DNA of 64,000 nucleotides from Thermogutta terrifontis (GCF_002277955.1 NZ_CP018477.1:4547206-4611205); one strand, 5' to 3'; positions 8,261-17,665 are shown, numbered from the stretch's first letter. Made by a program: numbers and translations. The notes: a model not told the origin generated them from the letters alone.

Positions 8261-9424
8261 ATGACACGCTTTTTGCTCCTTTGCTGGGTTACGTCGATGT
8301 GCGTTCCTGCCCTTGCTGCGGAACAGTCTACGCTCGACCCCGATGCTCCTTACCAGGCGGTGCGGTCCAACCCCGTAACCTATAAGGTCGACTTCAGGGT
8401 CGTGGTCACCGCGCCGTACAAGACCAAGGTGCTCAAGGTCTGGTTGCCGCTGCCGGAATCGGATTATGGGCAAGAAGTCACCGAAGGGGAGCTCACCACG
8501 TTTCCCGTTAAGGTTGAGCCATCGATTGCGAAAGAAGAAATGTTTGGGAACAAGTTCGCATACTTCGAGTTTACCGAGCCGCAGGGCGCCCTGATTATCC
8601 GGCACCAATTTAAGATCAAGGTTTGGGAGTTGCGATGGAACCTGAATCCTGACCGAGTCATTTCGGTCAGCCAGTGGCCTGCCTCCTTCGACCGTTATCG
8701 GAAAGGTGAAAGCCAGTCGGTAGTAGTGGACGATCGGTTCGAGGCCCTCTTTTTGCAGATCGTTCCGCAGCGAGGCAATCCGCTACGCGACATGTGGGCG
8801 GTCATGACCTGGGTAATCAAGAACTTTCAGTATGACCACGCGGACGCGTCTCTTCAGGCGAGTTCGGTCCACGGCTTAGAAAAACGTCGGGGGCATTGCA
8901 GCGACTACCACGGGTTCTGCGCGGCGATGGGGCGCGTCATGGGGTATCCCACCCGCGTGACATACGGCATCAACACCTTCCCGAAAAACTCCCCATCGCA
9001 CTGCAAACTTGAAGTGTTTCTGCCGCCATATGGCTGGGTCAGCTTCGACGTGTCGGAAACCCAGAAGCTAATTGCAGCCATCCAGAACGATCCTCACATG
9101 GATTCCACTCGCAAGGATCGCTTGACGAAGGCCGCCCTCCACCGGCTACTGGCGGGCTTCCGAGATAACACGTGGTTCCTCCAGACCAGGGGGACGGATT
9201 ACCAGTTGGCGCCACCCGCTAGCAAACGAGTGCCTGTGGTGCGCACGATCTATGCGGAAGCCGATGGCGTCCCGTTACCTGAGCCCGATCCGGCCAACAA
9301 GACCCAACGGACATTCGCATGGATGACCGCCCACCACTACGCGCCGGACAGACCCGTAACCGATCCGTTCGAGGATTTCACCAGTCTAGAACGTGTTTCA
9401 TTGGCTGACGATGCCAGGGATTAG
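8261..9424 (+). CDS. Exported transglutaminase-like cysteine protease-fold protein
   Basis: A 387-residue protein beginning MTRFLLLCWVTSMCVPALAAE, a clear Sec signal peptide. The transglutaminase-core triad is visible: Cys in RRGHCSDYHGFC (about residue 212), His in SPSHCKLEVF (about 246) and Asp in WVSFDVSE (about 263). The 170 residues before it are beta-rich (TYKVDFRVVVTAPYKTKVLK), a common companion of bacterial transglutaminase-like proteins. These enzymes act on peptide or isopeptide bonds in the periplasm; the substrate is unknown. It follows the aquaporin gene closely and precedes the G3E GTPase gene. Confidence 0.82.
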   Translation: MTRFLLLCWVTSMCVPALAAEQSTLDPDAPYQAVRSNPVTYKVDFRVVVTAPYKTKVLKVWLPLPESDYGQEVTEGELTTFPVKVEPSIAKEEMFGNKFAYFEFTEPQGALIIRHQFKIKVWELRWNLNPDRVISVSQWPASFDRYRKGESQSVVVDDRFEALFLQIVPQRGNPLRDMWAVMTWVIKNFQYDHADASLQASSVHGLEKRRGHCSDYHGFCAAMGRVMGYPTRVTYGINTFPKNSPSHCKLEVFLPPYGWVSFDVSETQKLIAAIQNDPHMDSTRKDRLTKAALHRLLAGFRDNTWFLQTRGTDYQLAPPASKRVPVVRTIYAEADGVPLPEPDPANKTQRTFAWMTAHHYAPDRPVTDPFEDFTSLERVSLADDARD

Positions 9425-9542
9425 TACCACAGCGCAGCGTTATGGGATCGGCTCAGCATCTTGTGGCCGAAGCAATCACATCAGCACAACATGTGGTGGG
9501 TGCATTGTGGTGTTTGGGTAACTCTGCGCTGTAGTATTAGGA
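9422..9542 (+). repeat. Inverted repeat, 21-bp arms around about 80 bases
   Basis: The arms at 9422-9442 and 9521-9541 are imperfect inverted copies: TAGTACCACAGCGCAGCGTT on the left and the complement of TAACTCTGCGCTGTAGTATT on the right, about 18 of 21 matching. The left arm supplies the stop codon of the transglutaminase-like gene. The right arm ends just before the G3E GTPase start. It could be a small non-autonomous transposon or a long RNA stem acting as an attenuator. Confidence 0.55.
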
Positions 9543-9552
9543 GACGTCACAC

Positions 9553-10674
9553 ATGTCCAAGACTCGACTCATCCTTGTAGGCGGTTTTCTCGGCGCCGGC
9601 AAAACCACACTCCTGTCCCAAGCGGCGGTTCGGCTGACTCGCCAGGGCAAGCGCGTGGGATTGGTGGCGAACGACCAAGCAGCCGACCTGGTTGACACAG
9701 AAATACTCAGGCAGACCGGGACGCCAGTTGAGGAGGTAGCTGGTGGTTGCTTCTGCTGTCGTTTTCCCGACATGATCGCCGCGATGGAGCGGCTCATCCG
9801 GGAGTCAAATGTGGACATCGTGCTGGGCGAACCGGTCGGCAGTTGCACCGATCTGTCGGCCACGGTGATACAGCCCCTCAAAGACCGTCATCCGGACAAG
9901 TTTGAAATCGCACCATTCTCGGTACTCGTCGATGGGAAGCAACTCCGCAGTCTGGCCAAGTTACAAACATCGGGCGATGTTGCGCCACCGGCCCGCTTCC
10001 CGGATAATGTTCTATACATCTACCACAAGCAGCTCGAAGAAGCCGATCTCATCGTACTCAATAAGTCCGACTTGCTCTCGCCGAGCGAGTTGTGCGAAAT
10101 CAAGGCGTTGCTGGCGGAGCGATTTCCCAATGTGCCATTGCTTGCGATGTCGGCCCTTACCGGCGAGGGGGTGGACGCCTGGCTCGACTTCGTCAGTCAG
10201 GATCAAGGCGCGGGCCGTCGCATTGCCGCCGTCGATTACGATACGTATGCCGCCGGCGAGGCCGCACTGGGATGGATGAACGCCTCGGCCAAACTGCGAT
10301 CCCATGATGATCTGGATTGGGGCACCTTCGCCACCCAGTTATTGGAGGCCATCCGTGCCAAGCTGCGCGACCACTCCGCCGAAATCGCCCATCTGAAGCT
10401 CTTCCTTTGGAACCGTGGAGCTTCGACCGCGGGGAATATCACGAGCAACGACAGCCCGGTCTCCGTCCGGGGACACATTGACCGGACACAGCATGCGGTA
10501 TCGCTGTTAATCAATGCGCGGGTGCATGTGCAACCGAACACGCTCTCCGGCATTGTGGAAGAATCGCTACGAAGCGTTGCCGCGAGCCATCAAATCGAGC
10601 TGACGATCACCAATATGCGCAGCTTCTTCCCTGCAAGGCCGCAGCCCACAAATCGCTACGAGAGGGTCGTGTGA
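9553..10674 (+). CDS. G3E-family GTPase (CobW/COG0523-like metallochaperone)
   Basis: A 373-residue protein. Motifs in order: Walker A GGFLGAGKTTLL (residues about 10-21), the metal-binding GGCFCC (about 64-69; CxCC type), GEPVGSCTD and the guanine motif LNKSDLL. A CobW C-terminal domain follows at about 270-365. G3E proteins use GTP to insert metals (zinc, cobalt, nickel, iron) into client proteins. The client here is unknown. It is the last gene of the run with aquaporin and transglutaminase-like protein, separated by the inverted repeat. Confidence 0.85.
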   Translation: MSKTRLILVGGFLGAGKTTLLSQAAVRLTRQGKRVGLVANDQAADLVDTEILRQTGTPVEEVAGGCFCCRFPDMIAAMERLIRESNVDIVLGEPVGSCTDLSATVIQPLKDRHPDKFEIAPFSVLVDGKQLRSLAKLQTSGDVAPPARFPDNVLYIYHKQLEEADLIVLNKSDLLSPSELCEIKALLAERFPNVPLLAMSALTGEGVDAWLDFVSQDQGAGRRIAAVDYDTYAAGEAALGWMNASAKLRSHDDLDWGTFATQLLEAIRAKLRDHSAEIAHLKLFLWNRGASTAGNITSNDSPVSVRGHIDRTQHAVSLLINARVHVQPNTLSGIVEESLRSVAASHQIELTITNMRSFFPARPQPTNRYERVV

Positions 10675-10817
10675 TAGCTGCCCTCCAATGGCCTCCTGCC
10701 CTCTCCCAGCGAATTCTGCGGCACTTGGCGATCTTCCTAATAGAGCAGCCCCACGCTTAACCGGCACATCCCCATTTTTGTATGGGGCTGTAAGAAGCGA
10801 AAGGTTCGGTGTGTCGC

Positions 10818-10838
10818 AGGGGCAATTCATGAATTGCC
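10818..10838. repeat. Palindromic intergenic repeat, family 1
   Basis: Core GGCAATTCATGAATTGCC is a perfect 18-bp palindrome. The outer bases (AGGG on the left) are paired in other copies but not here. Other copies are at 15059-15086, 51722-51743, 51842-51870, 54746-54773 and 55062-55089. Confidence 0.8.
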
Positions 10839-11037
10839 AATATGGTTATACGGGCATCGAACTTAGCAGATAAAGATTGGCCTGTGAATTGCGTTGTTCA
10901 ACGTCGCGATGTGGGCCCGACGGGCAAGTCCTTCCAAGCTGAATTTCACTCGCGCGAGAGGTCTCCGCGAGGTGCGGAGTGCTTACTCGCGACAGAGGAA
11001 AAGCGGGGATGCGGGGATGACTCAGCACGCATAACTC

Positions 11038-11066
11038 TTGACACATTGAGTCCAATTTCTCATAAT
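11038..11066 (+). promoter_or_regulatory. Sigma-70-like promoter for the barrel gene
   Basis: TTGACA at 11038-11043 and CATAAT at 11061-11066 are separated by 17 bases, the ideal spacing. It lies 125 bases before the preferred start of the outer-membrane protein gene, on the same strand. Confidence 0.55.
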
Positions 11067-11190
11067 CCCGCCGTTTTATGAGAAAATATCGATTGTCTGC
11101 GGGTGCCCAATTTGAGTGGATACCACGCGACCGGCGCACTATTTCCGAAAGTTGTTTAGCCATTTCCCCACACTGCCGGGTGGGCAAGGG

Positions 11191-12282
11191 ATGTTCGCGC
11201 GCGGAGCTGAGACGCGGCAGCAGAGCGTTTTTCCTCGGCGGTGGGTGGTATCCCTTGTCATCTTTGGCGTCACGATCTGGGGCTTGGCTTTTGCTGAACA
11301 GGTCGCCACGGACCTTGCCGCGACCGGCTCGCTCTCTCACTCCACACCGGGCAGCATCACATCGTCTGGGGCGTCCTCCGAAGAAAGCTGGGTATGGATT
11401 TCCGGTGGAACAGGCGAGGTTTTGACCTCTGCCGAGGAGCCTGCTCCTCAGTCCCTCCTTGCCGTGCCACCCCTGGCGCAATTGGAGCCGCCACAATCCG
11501 CCCAATTGGGAAAAAGGGACACCTTCGAGGAGGCGCCTACGGTGGGGACCCACGCCTTCGAGATGGCAGGCGTGGCGGCGGCCCAGAACGGTCTTTCCAT
11601 CGCAGAATCACCATCATCCGTCATCTGCTGCCCCCCAGGCGGTCCTGTCCGCAGGATTCTGCGAGGAACCGTGTCGCGATTGCAATCGGCTGGGAAGTGG
11701 GAACCCTGGATCGAGCGCCCGGTAAGTACCGGAATCTTTTTGGGCTATGCCTGGGGCACCGAGCTTGTAGACAACTGGGTGGAAGAACGCGACGGCTGGT
11801 GGGGAGGTCTGCGGCTGGGCTGGGATTGGCACCCCCATTATGGGGTGGAAACGCGTCTTTCGGTGGGCAGCATCGACCTGTGGGACCATCCATCTGCCGT
11901 CGCAACGGCCCAGGCCCAAGGATTGAATACCGGCCGGGATCGCTGGGCCCGATCTGTAGGCTGGGACGTGGGGCTACTTTATTTTGCTTCCAAAGACGAT
12001 CCGTGGCAGCCCTACATTTACTGGGGCGTGGGGATGACGCACATCGACTTTACCGATGTTCTGGGAACAAGTTACGAGGGAACATACTTCACCATGCCGC
12101 TAGCGCTCGGGCTCAAATTTCGCCCCGTTTCAGGTCCGGTCTTCCGGATTGAGTTCGTGGATCAAATCATTTTTCCTTCTCGATTCAACGTGACCCATCA
12201 GTTCTCCGCGACCATCGGGATGGAAATGCGATTTGGGAAAAAACGGCGGCTCTACTGGCCATGGGAACCCGCCTGGCCGTGA
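11191..12282 (+). CDS. Outer-membrane beta-barrel protein
   Basis: A 363-residue protein from ATG 11191 (GGGTGGGCAAGGG just upstream). An alternative GTG at 11116 would add 25 residues. A hydrophobic signal segment (VVSLVIFGVTIWGLAFA) follows a twin-Arg-like basic stretch. Residues about 30-165 are low-complexity and Ser/Glu/Pro rich. The last 190 residues alternate polar and aromatic residues (GIFLGYAWGTELVDNW, WGGLRLGWDWHPHYGVETRL), as in small eight-strand porin-like barrels. The terminal strand (SATIGMEMRF) ends in Phe before a basic tail. Function unknown; probably a structural outer-membrane protein. Confidence 0.72.
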   Translation: MFARGAETRQQSVFPRRWVVSLVIFGVTIWGLAFAEQVATDLAATGSLSHSTPGSITSSGASSEESWVWISGGTGEVLTSAEEPAPQSLLAVPPLAQLEPPQSAQLGKRDTFEEAPTVGTHAFEMAGVAAAQNGLSIAESPSSVICCPPGGPVRRILRGTVSRLQSAGKWEPWIERPVSTGIFLGYAWGTELVDNWVEERDGWWGGLRLGWDWHPHYGVETRLSVGSIDLWDHPSAVATAQAQGLNTGRDRWARSVGWDVGLLYFASKDDPWQPYIYWGVGMTHIDFTDVLGTSYEGTYFTMPLALGLKFRPVSGPVFRIEFVDQIIFPSRFNVTHQFSATIGMEMRFGKKRRLYWPWEPAWP

Positions 12283-12302
12283 GCTGCCGCATTGCGTTCC
12301 CA

Positions 12303-12319
12303 GAGCGGTGGGACCGCTC
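12303..12319. terminator. Short GC hairpin between convergent genes
   Basis: GAGCGGTGGGACCGCTC forms a 7-bp stem with a 3-base loop between the barrel gene and the convergent exonuclease gene. There is no T run, so termination is only suggested. Confidence 0.3.
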
Positions 12320-12411
12320 CGCAGACCTGAATGCGGAAGCACTTGGAACCTGATCATCCCACGTGATCATTTCAGTGTGTTCTCCCACGTACCCCGCGTC
12401 GTGGACAAGTC

Positions 12412-13260
12412 TTACGCGCGTTGGGGAGCCTGTTTGATGTCTGAGGATTCCTGCCACGGATTGTGCCAGTCGCCCCAGTGTTCCAGATACATGCGGGCGG
12501 CGCGATCGGTTTTGGCCTTTTCGGCCAGCCAGGATTTCGTTTCCTCCACAAGCTGGTGTTCTTCCTCGAGTGTCAACTGTCCCACCAGGACACGCGATCG
12601 CAGGAAGATGAAATAGGTATCGAGCACGTCGCAGCGGCAGTAATCGTTAATCTCGAGGAGCCGCCCCTCACGGTAGAGGTCCTGGACCATGTGTCCGACG
12701 ATTTCCATCTTGCCTGGTTTGCCGAGAAGATGGGCCGCCAGGTTCAAGCCCCCGCTGAAGCGTGTTGAGCCGAAGTTCGTGAGAAGTTCGCACAAATCCA
12801 GGTGGTACTGTGTGTTGTAGCGGTTGCGGGGCTGATCCATGGCCCGGGCGTTGATCTGAAACCACCCCGGAATACTGATGCCGTACCGAAAGGCGGCCAG
12901 CTCCAGAAGAGGGATATCGAACGCTCTGCCGTTGAAGGTGACCAATGTTGGCCGCTTGTAAGCTTCCCACCCTCGCCAGAACAAATCTGTCATCACGTGC
13001 GGCCGAAACTGTGGTTCGTCAAGCACTACCAGGTCCACGAGGCGGAACGACTCGGTTACTTTGGCGATCGCAATCGCGACAGGTACCTGGTAGGTGTAGG
13101 GAATGAAATCGCTGTCATATTTTTCGATAAGCTCGTGCCGATATCGCTCGACGGCCTCTTCGGGCTCGATGTCCTCATGAGGATAGCGGAGTTTGGCCAC
13201 CAGATCAGGGTCGGCCACGCTTTCTACATCAAACACGAAATAGCGGATGTCGTGGGCCAT
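12412..13260 (-). CDS. PolB-like 3'-5' exonuclease
   Basis: A 282-residue protein of the DEDD exonuclease superfamily, close to the 'predicted 3'-5' exonuclease related to the exonuclease domain of PolB' group (Pfam PF10108). Exo I is FDVES (about residues 9-13), Exo II is VTFNGRAFDIPLL (about 107-119) and Exo III is YCRCDVLDTY (about 207-216). It should degrade DNA or RNA from the 3' end. It is a stand-alone gene with no polymerase domain. It lies downstream of dapL on the same strand with a 149-base gap, so co-transcription is possible. Confidence 0.82.
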   Translation of the reverse strand: MAHDIRYFVFDVESVADPDLVAKLRYPHEDIEPEEAVERYRHELIEKYDSDFIPYTYQVPVAIAIAKVTESFRLVDLVVLDEPQFRPHVMTDLFWRGWEAYKRPTLVTFNGRAFDIPLLELAAFRYGISIPGWFQINARAMDQPRNRYNTQYHLDLCELLTNFGSTRFSGGLNLAAHLLGKPGKMEIVGHMVQDLYREGRLLEINDYCRCDVLDTYFIFLRSRVLVGQLTLEEEHQLVEETKSWLAEKAKTDRAARMYLEHWGDWHNPWQESSDIKQAPQRA

Positions 13261-13409
13261 GGCGATTCTCCGCAGCGTTGGGAATGCGATCAGCGGTCAT
13301 AGGCGAAGCGGTGCCTGACCAGCTTGTGTGGACAGCGGCACCGATTTTCAGACGAGTTAAAGGAAACGAGCCGACGATTCCTTGTACACGTACTGGCATC
13401 CGGAAACAA

Positions 13410-14642
13410 TCAGTCAAATTTGGGATTGAGAGCCATCAGTCGTTTCTCCGTCTCTTCCATCAGGGCATCTTCTTCTGCTTCGTTCGCGGCCTGGTACGTC
13501 ACCGAAAACCGCAGATGGGGACCGGCGTCATCCCAGGGGACCGTCACGATGGAGTGTTCGGTAATGAGGTAATGAGCCAGGTCTTCGGCCGTTTCAAAGC
13601 GCTGTCCCGCAATCTCCCGCGGACATCTGACATAAAGAAAATACGTTCCGCCGGGCATTTCGCACTGAAAACCGCAACGTTTGAGGGTGGCCACCAGTTT
13701 CTCCAACCGCCGGCGGTATTTCTCCCGAGTCCGACGAGGGATTTCCGGGTTGTCCAGCGCCGCGATGCCGGCCTTTTGGATGGCGATGAACTGCCCTGAA
13801 TCACAGTTGTCTTTGATGTCGGCAAAGGCCTGAACGATTCTGGGATGCCCGCAAACCCATCCCAACCGCCAGCCGATCATGTTCCATCCCTTGGACAGGG
13901 AATGGACTTCCACTCCGACCTCTTTGGCTCCCGGTACCTGAAGGAAGCTGAGCGGGCGATCCCGATAACTCAGCATGAGATGGGCGGCATCCTGGATGAC
14001 GACAAGCTCGTGTTTGTGGGCAAAGTCGATGACCCGTCGGTAAAAATCCACCGTTGCCACCTGGCCGGTTGGACTATTGGGATAATTCAACACCAGCAGC
14101 TTGGCCCGCTTCAATACGTCCGCGGGAATTGAATCGAGATCAGGATAAAAATCATTCTCCGGCAAAAGTGGCAGTTTATAGACCTGCCCGCCGTAGTACC
14201 GGGTGTGCGTTCCCGCCACAGGATAGCCGGGCACCGTCATGAGAGTGACGTCTCCGGGATCGATGAACGCCGCGGGAAGCATTGCCAGGGCGGTTTTCGA
14301 TCCGATGCAGTGGTTGATCTCCGTCACCGGGTCCAGCTCGACACCGAACTCCCGAAGCATGAACCGTGCCACGGCTTCCTTGAAGGCGGGAATCCCGTTA
14401 TCAGCGTAACCTCGGTTTTCGGGCTTGTTGATCTCCTCCGCCATCACACGGCGGACCGACTCGTCGGCCATCTCATCGTTTTCACCGATCCCGAAATCGA
14501 TGAGTTTTCTTTCCGGATGCTCGGCCAGCACGCGCCGCTTGGCACGCTTGATTTTTTCAAACTTGTAGATCTCAGTTCCCTTGCCGTACTGGCTGCCGCC
14601 GATTCGCTGGGCAAACAGTTTTTGGAAATAGGGATCACTCAT
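13410..14642 (-). CDS. dapL: LL-diaminopimelate aminotransferase
   Basis: A 410-residue PLP enzyme that converts tetrahydrodipicolinate directly to LL-diaminopimelate for lysine and peptidoglycan. Landmarks: the N-terminal YGKGTEIYKFEKIKRAKR, FGIGENDEMADESV, NYPNSPTGQVA, and the PLP lysine in HSLSKGWNMIGWRLG (about residue 250). The full-length match over the typical 410 residues makes the call strong. DapL is the usual lysine route in many planctomycetes. The start is the first Met, MSDPYFQKLFAQRIGG. Confidence 0.92.
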   Translation of the reverse strand: MSDPYFQKLFAQRIGGSQYGKGTEIYKFEKIKRAKRRVLAEHPERKLIDFGIGENDEMADESVRRVMAEEINKPENRGYADNGIPAFKEAVARFMLREFGVELDPVTEINHCIGSKTALAMLPAAFIDPGDVTLMTVPGYPVAGTHTRYYGGQVYKLPLLPENDFYPDLDSIPADVLKRAKLLVLNYPNSPTGQVATVDFYRRVIDFAHKHELVVIQDAAHLMLSYRDRPLSFLQVPGAKEVGVEVHSLSKGWNMIGWRLGWVCGHPRIVQAFADIKDNCDSGQFIAIQKAGIAALDNPEIPRRTREKYRRRLEKLVATLKRCGFQCEMPGGTYFLYVRCPREIAGQRFETAEDLAHYLITEHSIVTVPWDDAGPHLRFSVTYQAANEAEEDALMEETEKRLMALNPKFD

Positions 14643-15312
14643 CGCTTGGACACCGGATGTTGCTTGCCAGTTGGTCGATGATATTGGTAAGGTCTTTTAG
14701 CTTAAATTCATCCTTCCGGCAACGAAATGTACGGTCCTTATTTTGCACAGTGCAACTTGGGCACCGAAAGACACTCCGCCAGGGTCTGTGCAGCTTTCAA
14801 CCACCATCCTTTTCGACGGACCGTGCTCGACGGAGCACAGATTCGACGCTGGCAGGTGGTTGAAAACCATGATCGAGATAAGCGCCTCATCCCCGTATTG
14901 TGTAGCAGTGGGGCGCCACAGGCAAGGACGACGCCTGGCATCCGAAAAAATTTCCGCTTGGCGGTGGCTTTTTGATCCAGCGGGCACGACAAGCGTGCCC
15001 CTCCGAACGATTTCTCGGAGGGCCCTGCTTGTCAGGTCTACATTCCGCCGATTGCACGGTAGGGGCAATTCATGAATTGCCCCTACAACGTCGGAGGGAC
15101 CCGCTGGTCGGGCCCGATGAGCACCAATTGATCGCCCATGCCTCCTCATCGGGCACGACAAGCGTGCCCCTCCGAACGATTTCTCGGAGGGACCTGCTTG
15201 TCAGGTCCGTTCGCAAACCCAGGACGATCCATCCCGAGTTGTCACACCGCCTCTTTTACAGTGTAATGACGCGTATTGGCGCCGCGACAGTTGATCACCG
15301 AGGAGACATCCC
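14643..15312. other. Intergenic, mostly palindromic repeats
   Basis: No gene is supported. The stretch 14981-15209 is a repeat array (described separately). The part 14643-14980 shows no recognisable feature. Confidence 0.6.
14981..15209. repeat. Palindrome array (families 1 and 2)
   Basis: Two copies of a compound unit, 14981-15038 and about 15150-15209, match almost base for base. Each starts with the palindrome GGGCACGACAAGCGTGCCC and continues with CTCCGAACGATTTCTCGGAG and a half-unit CCTGCTTGTCAGGT. Between them lies a perfect 28-bp palindrome of family 1 (15059-15086, core GGCAATTCATGAATTGCC). A diverged relative, GGGACCCGCTGGTCGGGCCC, is at about 15096-15115. Each module can form a stem-loop. 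Confidence 0.8.
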
Positions 15313-16356
15313 ATGCACCACCGACAAAATTGGCCATTCTCGATTAAGCGAACGATGGGCTGGACGGTTGTGGGGAGTTTTGTGTTGCTTCTCGCGGCCG
15401 GTTGTCCCCGAAACGAGCCGAAATCTCCGGCTGTGTCTTCGCAACCGCCGGGACAGGCCCCGCGCGCTGCAGCCAAGACGGAGACGCTCGATAGCTCGTC
15501 GGGTCCGCCGCGGACAGGCCAGGGGACCCTTGCGGAATCCCTCGAGAAAAAAGGGGCCAAATGCCGGCTGGATGACGACGGCTATCTGATCGCGGTGGAT
15601 GCGGGAACCGCCAAGCTCACCGATGCCGATGTGGCGCCGCTCAAAGAAGCGCGACGCCTCCGCTCGCTCCGCCTCACCGGCTGCCCAGTCACGGATGACG
15701 GCCTGGCCGTGGTGGCCGGAATGAAATCTCTCAAGACCTTGGGGCTGGATAACACGGGGATCGGTGACGCCGGGATCAAACACGTGGCAGGGCTGTCCGA
15801 GTTGGAAGAACTCTTCCTAACAGCAACCAAGGTAACCGACGCAGGCCTCGCTGCCATCGCCCAGTGCCACTCCCTTAAACGATTGCGGCTGCGAGGCACC
15901 AGAATCACCGACCGCGGCCTCGCCGCGCTCACCTCGCTGAGCGCACTTACCGATCTCGACCTCAGCGAGACGGCCGTCACCGACGCCGGACTTTCCGAGC
16001 TGGCTAAAATACCGTCACTTGCCAAACTGAATTTGTGGAGCACGCAGGTGACGGATGCAGGCTTGCCTATCCTCGCCGAAATGAAGCAACTCACATGGCT
16101 CAACCTGGATAACACGAAAGTCACCGACGCAGGCCTGCCCCATTTGGCCGCACTCACAGAGTTGGAATTCCTTCATCTCGGACGCACAGCGATCACCGAT
16201 GGTGGGCTGGAACCTTTGTTCAGCCTCAAAAAACTGAAAACTATCCACGTCACCCGGACGAAAGTGACCGAAGCCGGGGCGGAAAAGCTGCGTCAGGCCC
16301 TGCCGGGCTGCCAGGTGATCTCCAAGGTGGAGGAGAACTCGCCGAACAACCAGTGA
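15313..16356 (+). CDS. Leucine-rich-repeat lipoprotein
   Basis: A 347-residue protein. The lipobox LLLAAGC puts the lipidated Cys at about residue 31, so it is membrane-anchored outside the cytoplasm. After a Pro/Ser linker, residues about 95-340 are roughly ten leucine-rich repeats of about 24 residues with the pattern 'L..L.L..T.VTDAGL..LA' (for example LDLSETAVTDAGLSELAKI). This 'TDAGL' style is very common in planctomycetes. LRRs bind proteins; the partner is not known. It is followed 108 bases later by the methyltransferase gene. Confidence 0.85.
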   Translation: MHHRQNWPFSIKRTMGWTVVGSFVLLLAAGCPRNEPKSPAVSSQPPGQAPRAAAKTETLDSSSGPPRTGQGTLAESLEKKGAKCRLDDDGYLIAVDAGTAKLTDADVAPLKEARRLRSLRLTGCPVTDDGLAVVAGMKSLKTLGLDNTGIGDAGIKHVAGLSELEELFLTATKVTDAGLAAIAQCHSLKRLRLRGTRITDRGLAALTSLSALTDLDLSETAVTDAGLSELAKIPSLAKLNLWSTQVTDAGLPILAEMKQLTWLNLDNTKVTDAGLPHLAALTELEFLHLGRTAITDGGLEPLFSLKKLKTIHVTRTKVTEAGAEKLRQALPGCQVISKVEENSPNNQ

Positions 16357-16464
16357 CGCCGCGATAGTCTATTGAGACACAAAATCATCGGCAATGTTGA
16401 ACGGGGTCGGGGCCTATTAGCGCCCTATCGCCCCATAGAGCTTATCACCAAGAAAGGAATAGCC

Positions 16465-17454
16465 ATGCTGCCAGAAAAGAAGTGGATCCTTGATATGACG
16501 GATGGATTTCGGCCGACGGCAGTCGTGGGGGCTGCTGCCGAATTGGGGTTGTTCGACCTGATTCCGGACGAGGGAATTACAGTCCCAGAATTGGCCCGCA
16601 AGGCAAACGCCTCGCTGCGGGGAATCCAGGTGCTGGCGGATGCGCTTGCTGCATTGGAGGTCCTGGAGAAAAAGGGGGACCGGTATTTTGTGCCCCCGAA
16701 ACTGCGGCCCGTCCTCAGTGAAAACAGCCCGGAAACAGCCATCCCCATGTTGCGGCACCGAATGTCCATGATGCGCGGATGGTCTCAGTTGGCCTGGGCG
16801 GCCAAAGCGGGATTTCCTGCTCCCAAAACGTCGGGAATTCGCGGGCCAGACGGAGACCTTCAGGCTTTCGTTTTGGCCATGGATGTCATCTCGCGCGAGG
16901 TGGCCGACGATGTGGTGCGGCAACTCCTGCCGCTTCAGTTCAAAAAAATGCTGGACGTGGGCGCCGGCCCGGGAACATGGACCTTTGCCTTTCTCCGCGC
17001 GATCCCTGAAGCACGGGCCATTCTGTTTGATCTGCCCCATGCGGTCTCGCTGGCCCGCCAGAAGGCCGAACAGGCAGCTTTGGCAGACCGCGTGGAATTC
17101 GTGGTGGGCGACTTCTATCGCGATGAACTTCCCTCGGGAGTGGATTTCGTCTGGGTCAGCGCGATTGCCCATCAGAACTCGCGGGAACAGAACCGCGAGC
17201 TCTTTCGGAAAGTGTATCGGGCCCTGGAGCCGGGAGGACAGATCGCCATCCGGGATATCGTCATGGACGCCAGCCGCACATCCCCCGTGGATGGTGCACT
17301 GTTCGCCATCAACATGCTCGTCAACACACCTGCCGGCGGAACATACACGCTGGACGAGTACCGCGAAGACCTGATGGCCGCCGGCTTTTCGGAACCTCAC
17401 TTGCGGATTCGCACGGAAAACATGAACAGCGTCATCCTTGCCCATCGCCGCTAG
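16465..17454 (+). CDS. SAM-dependent O-methyltransferase-like protein
   Basis: A 329-residue protein from ATG 16465, preceded by AGAAAGGAA. The N-terminal 90 residues form a winged-helix dimerisation domain (ELGLFDLIPDEGITVPELARKAN). The catalytic Rossmann domain follows with LDVGAGPGTWTF (about residues 161-172), FDLPHAVSLAR and VGDFYRDELPSGVDFV. This is the plan of acetylserotonin/CrtF-type O-methyltransferases that act on small molecules. The acidic SAM-ribose residue is in the 'ILFDLP' strand. The substrate cannot be told from the sequence. Confidence 0.8.
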   Translation: MLPEKKWILDMTDGFRPTAVVGAAAELGLFDLIPDEGITVPELARKANASLRGIQVLADALAALEVLEKKGDRYFVPPKLRPVLSENSPETAIPMLRHRMSMMRGWSQLAWAAKAGFPAPKTSGIRGPDGDLQAFVLAMDVISREVADDVVRQLLPLQFKKMLDVGAGPGTWTFAFLRAIPEARAILFDLPHAVSLARQKAEQAALADRVEFVVGDFYRDELPSGVDFVWVSAIAHQNSREQNRELFRKVYRALEPGGQIAIRDIVMDASRTSPVDGALFAINMLVNTPAGGTYTLDEYREDLMAAGFSEPHLRIRTENMNSVILAHRR

Positions 17455-17665
17455 AGGGGCAATCGCCAGGCGGTGGATGTAACCTATGAGGGCCACCACC
17501 GGGCGACGGACGGCTCCCGCGGGCTGCCTATTTCAAAAGTTGGAAATGTTCGCGGATCGACCGCCGACCGACGCATGGAAAAGGGACTCCGCCAGGATTG
17601 GTGTCGCGGGCCACTTCGCAGCCAGGAGTTTTCCGCCCGGCCAAACCCACGGAAAAAGTTCTTTT

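Larger units (their letters stand above)
10675..11190. other. Intergenic, contains a palindrome and a promoter
   Basis: No gene is supported in this 516-base stretch. It holds one copy of the GGCAATTCATGAATTGCC palindrome (about 10821-10838) and, near its end, a good promoter for the barrel gene (11038-11066). Confidence 0.6.

Noticed and set aside
14981-15209. Possible CRISPR array because of regularly repeated palindromes
   Set aside because: Repeat units differ in length and spacing, there are no unique spacers of constant size and no cas genes are present.
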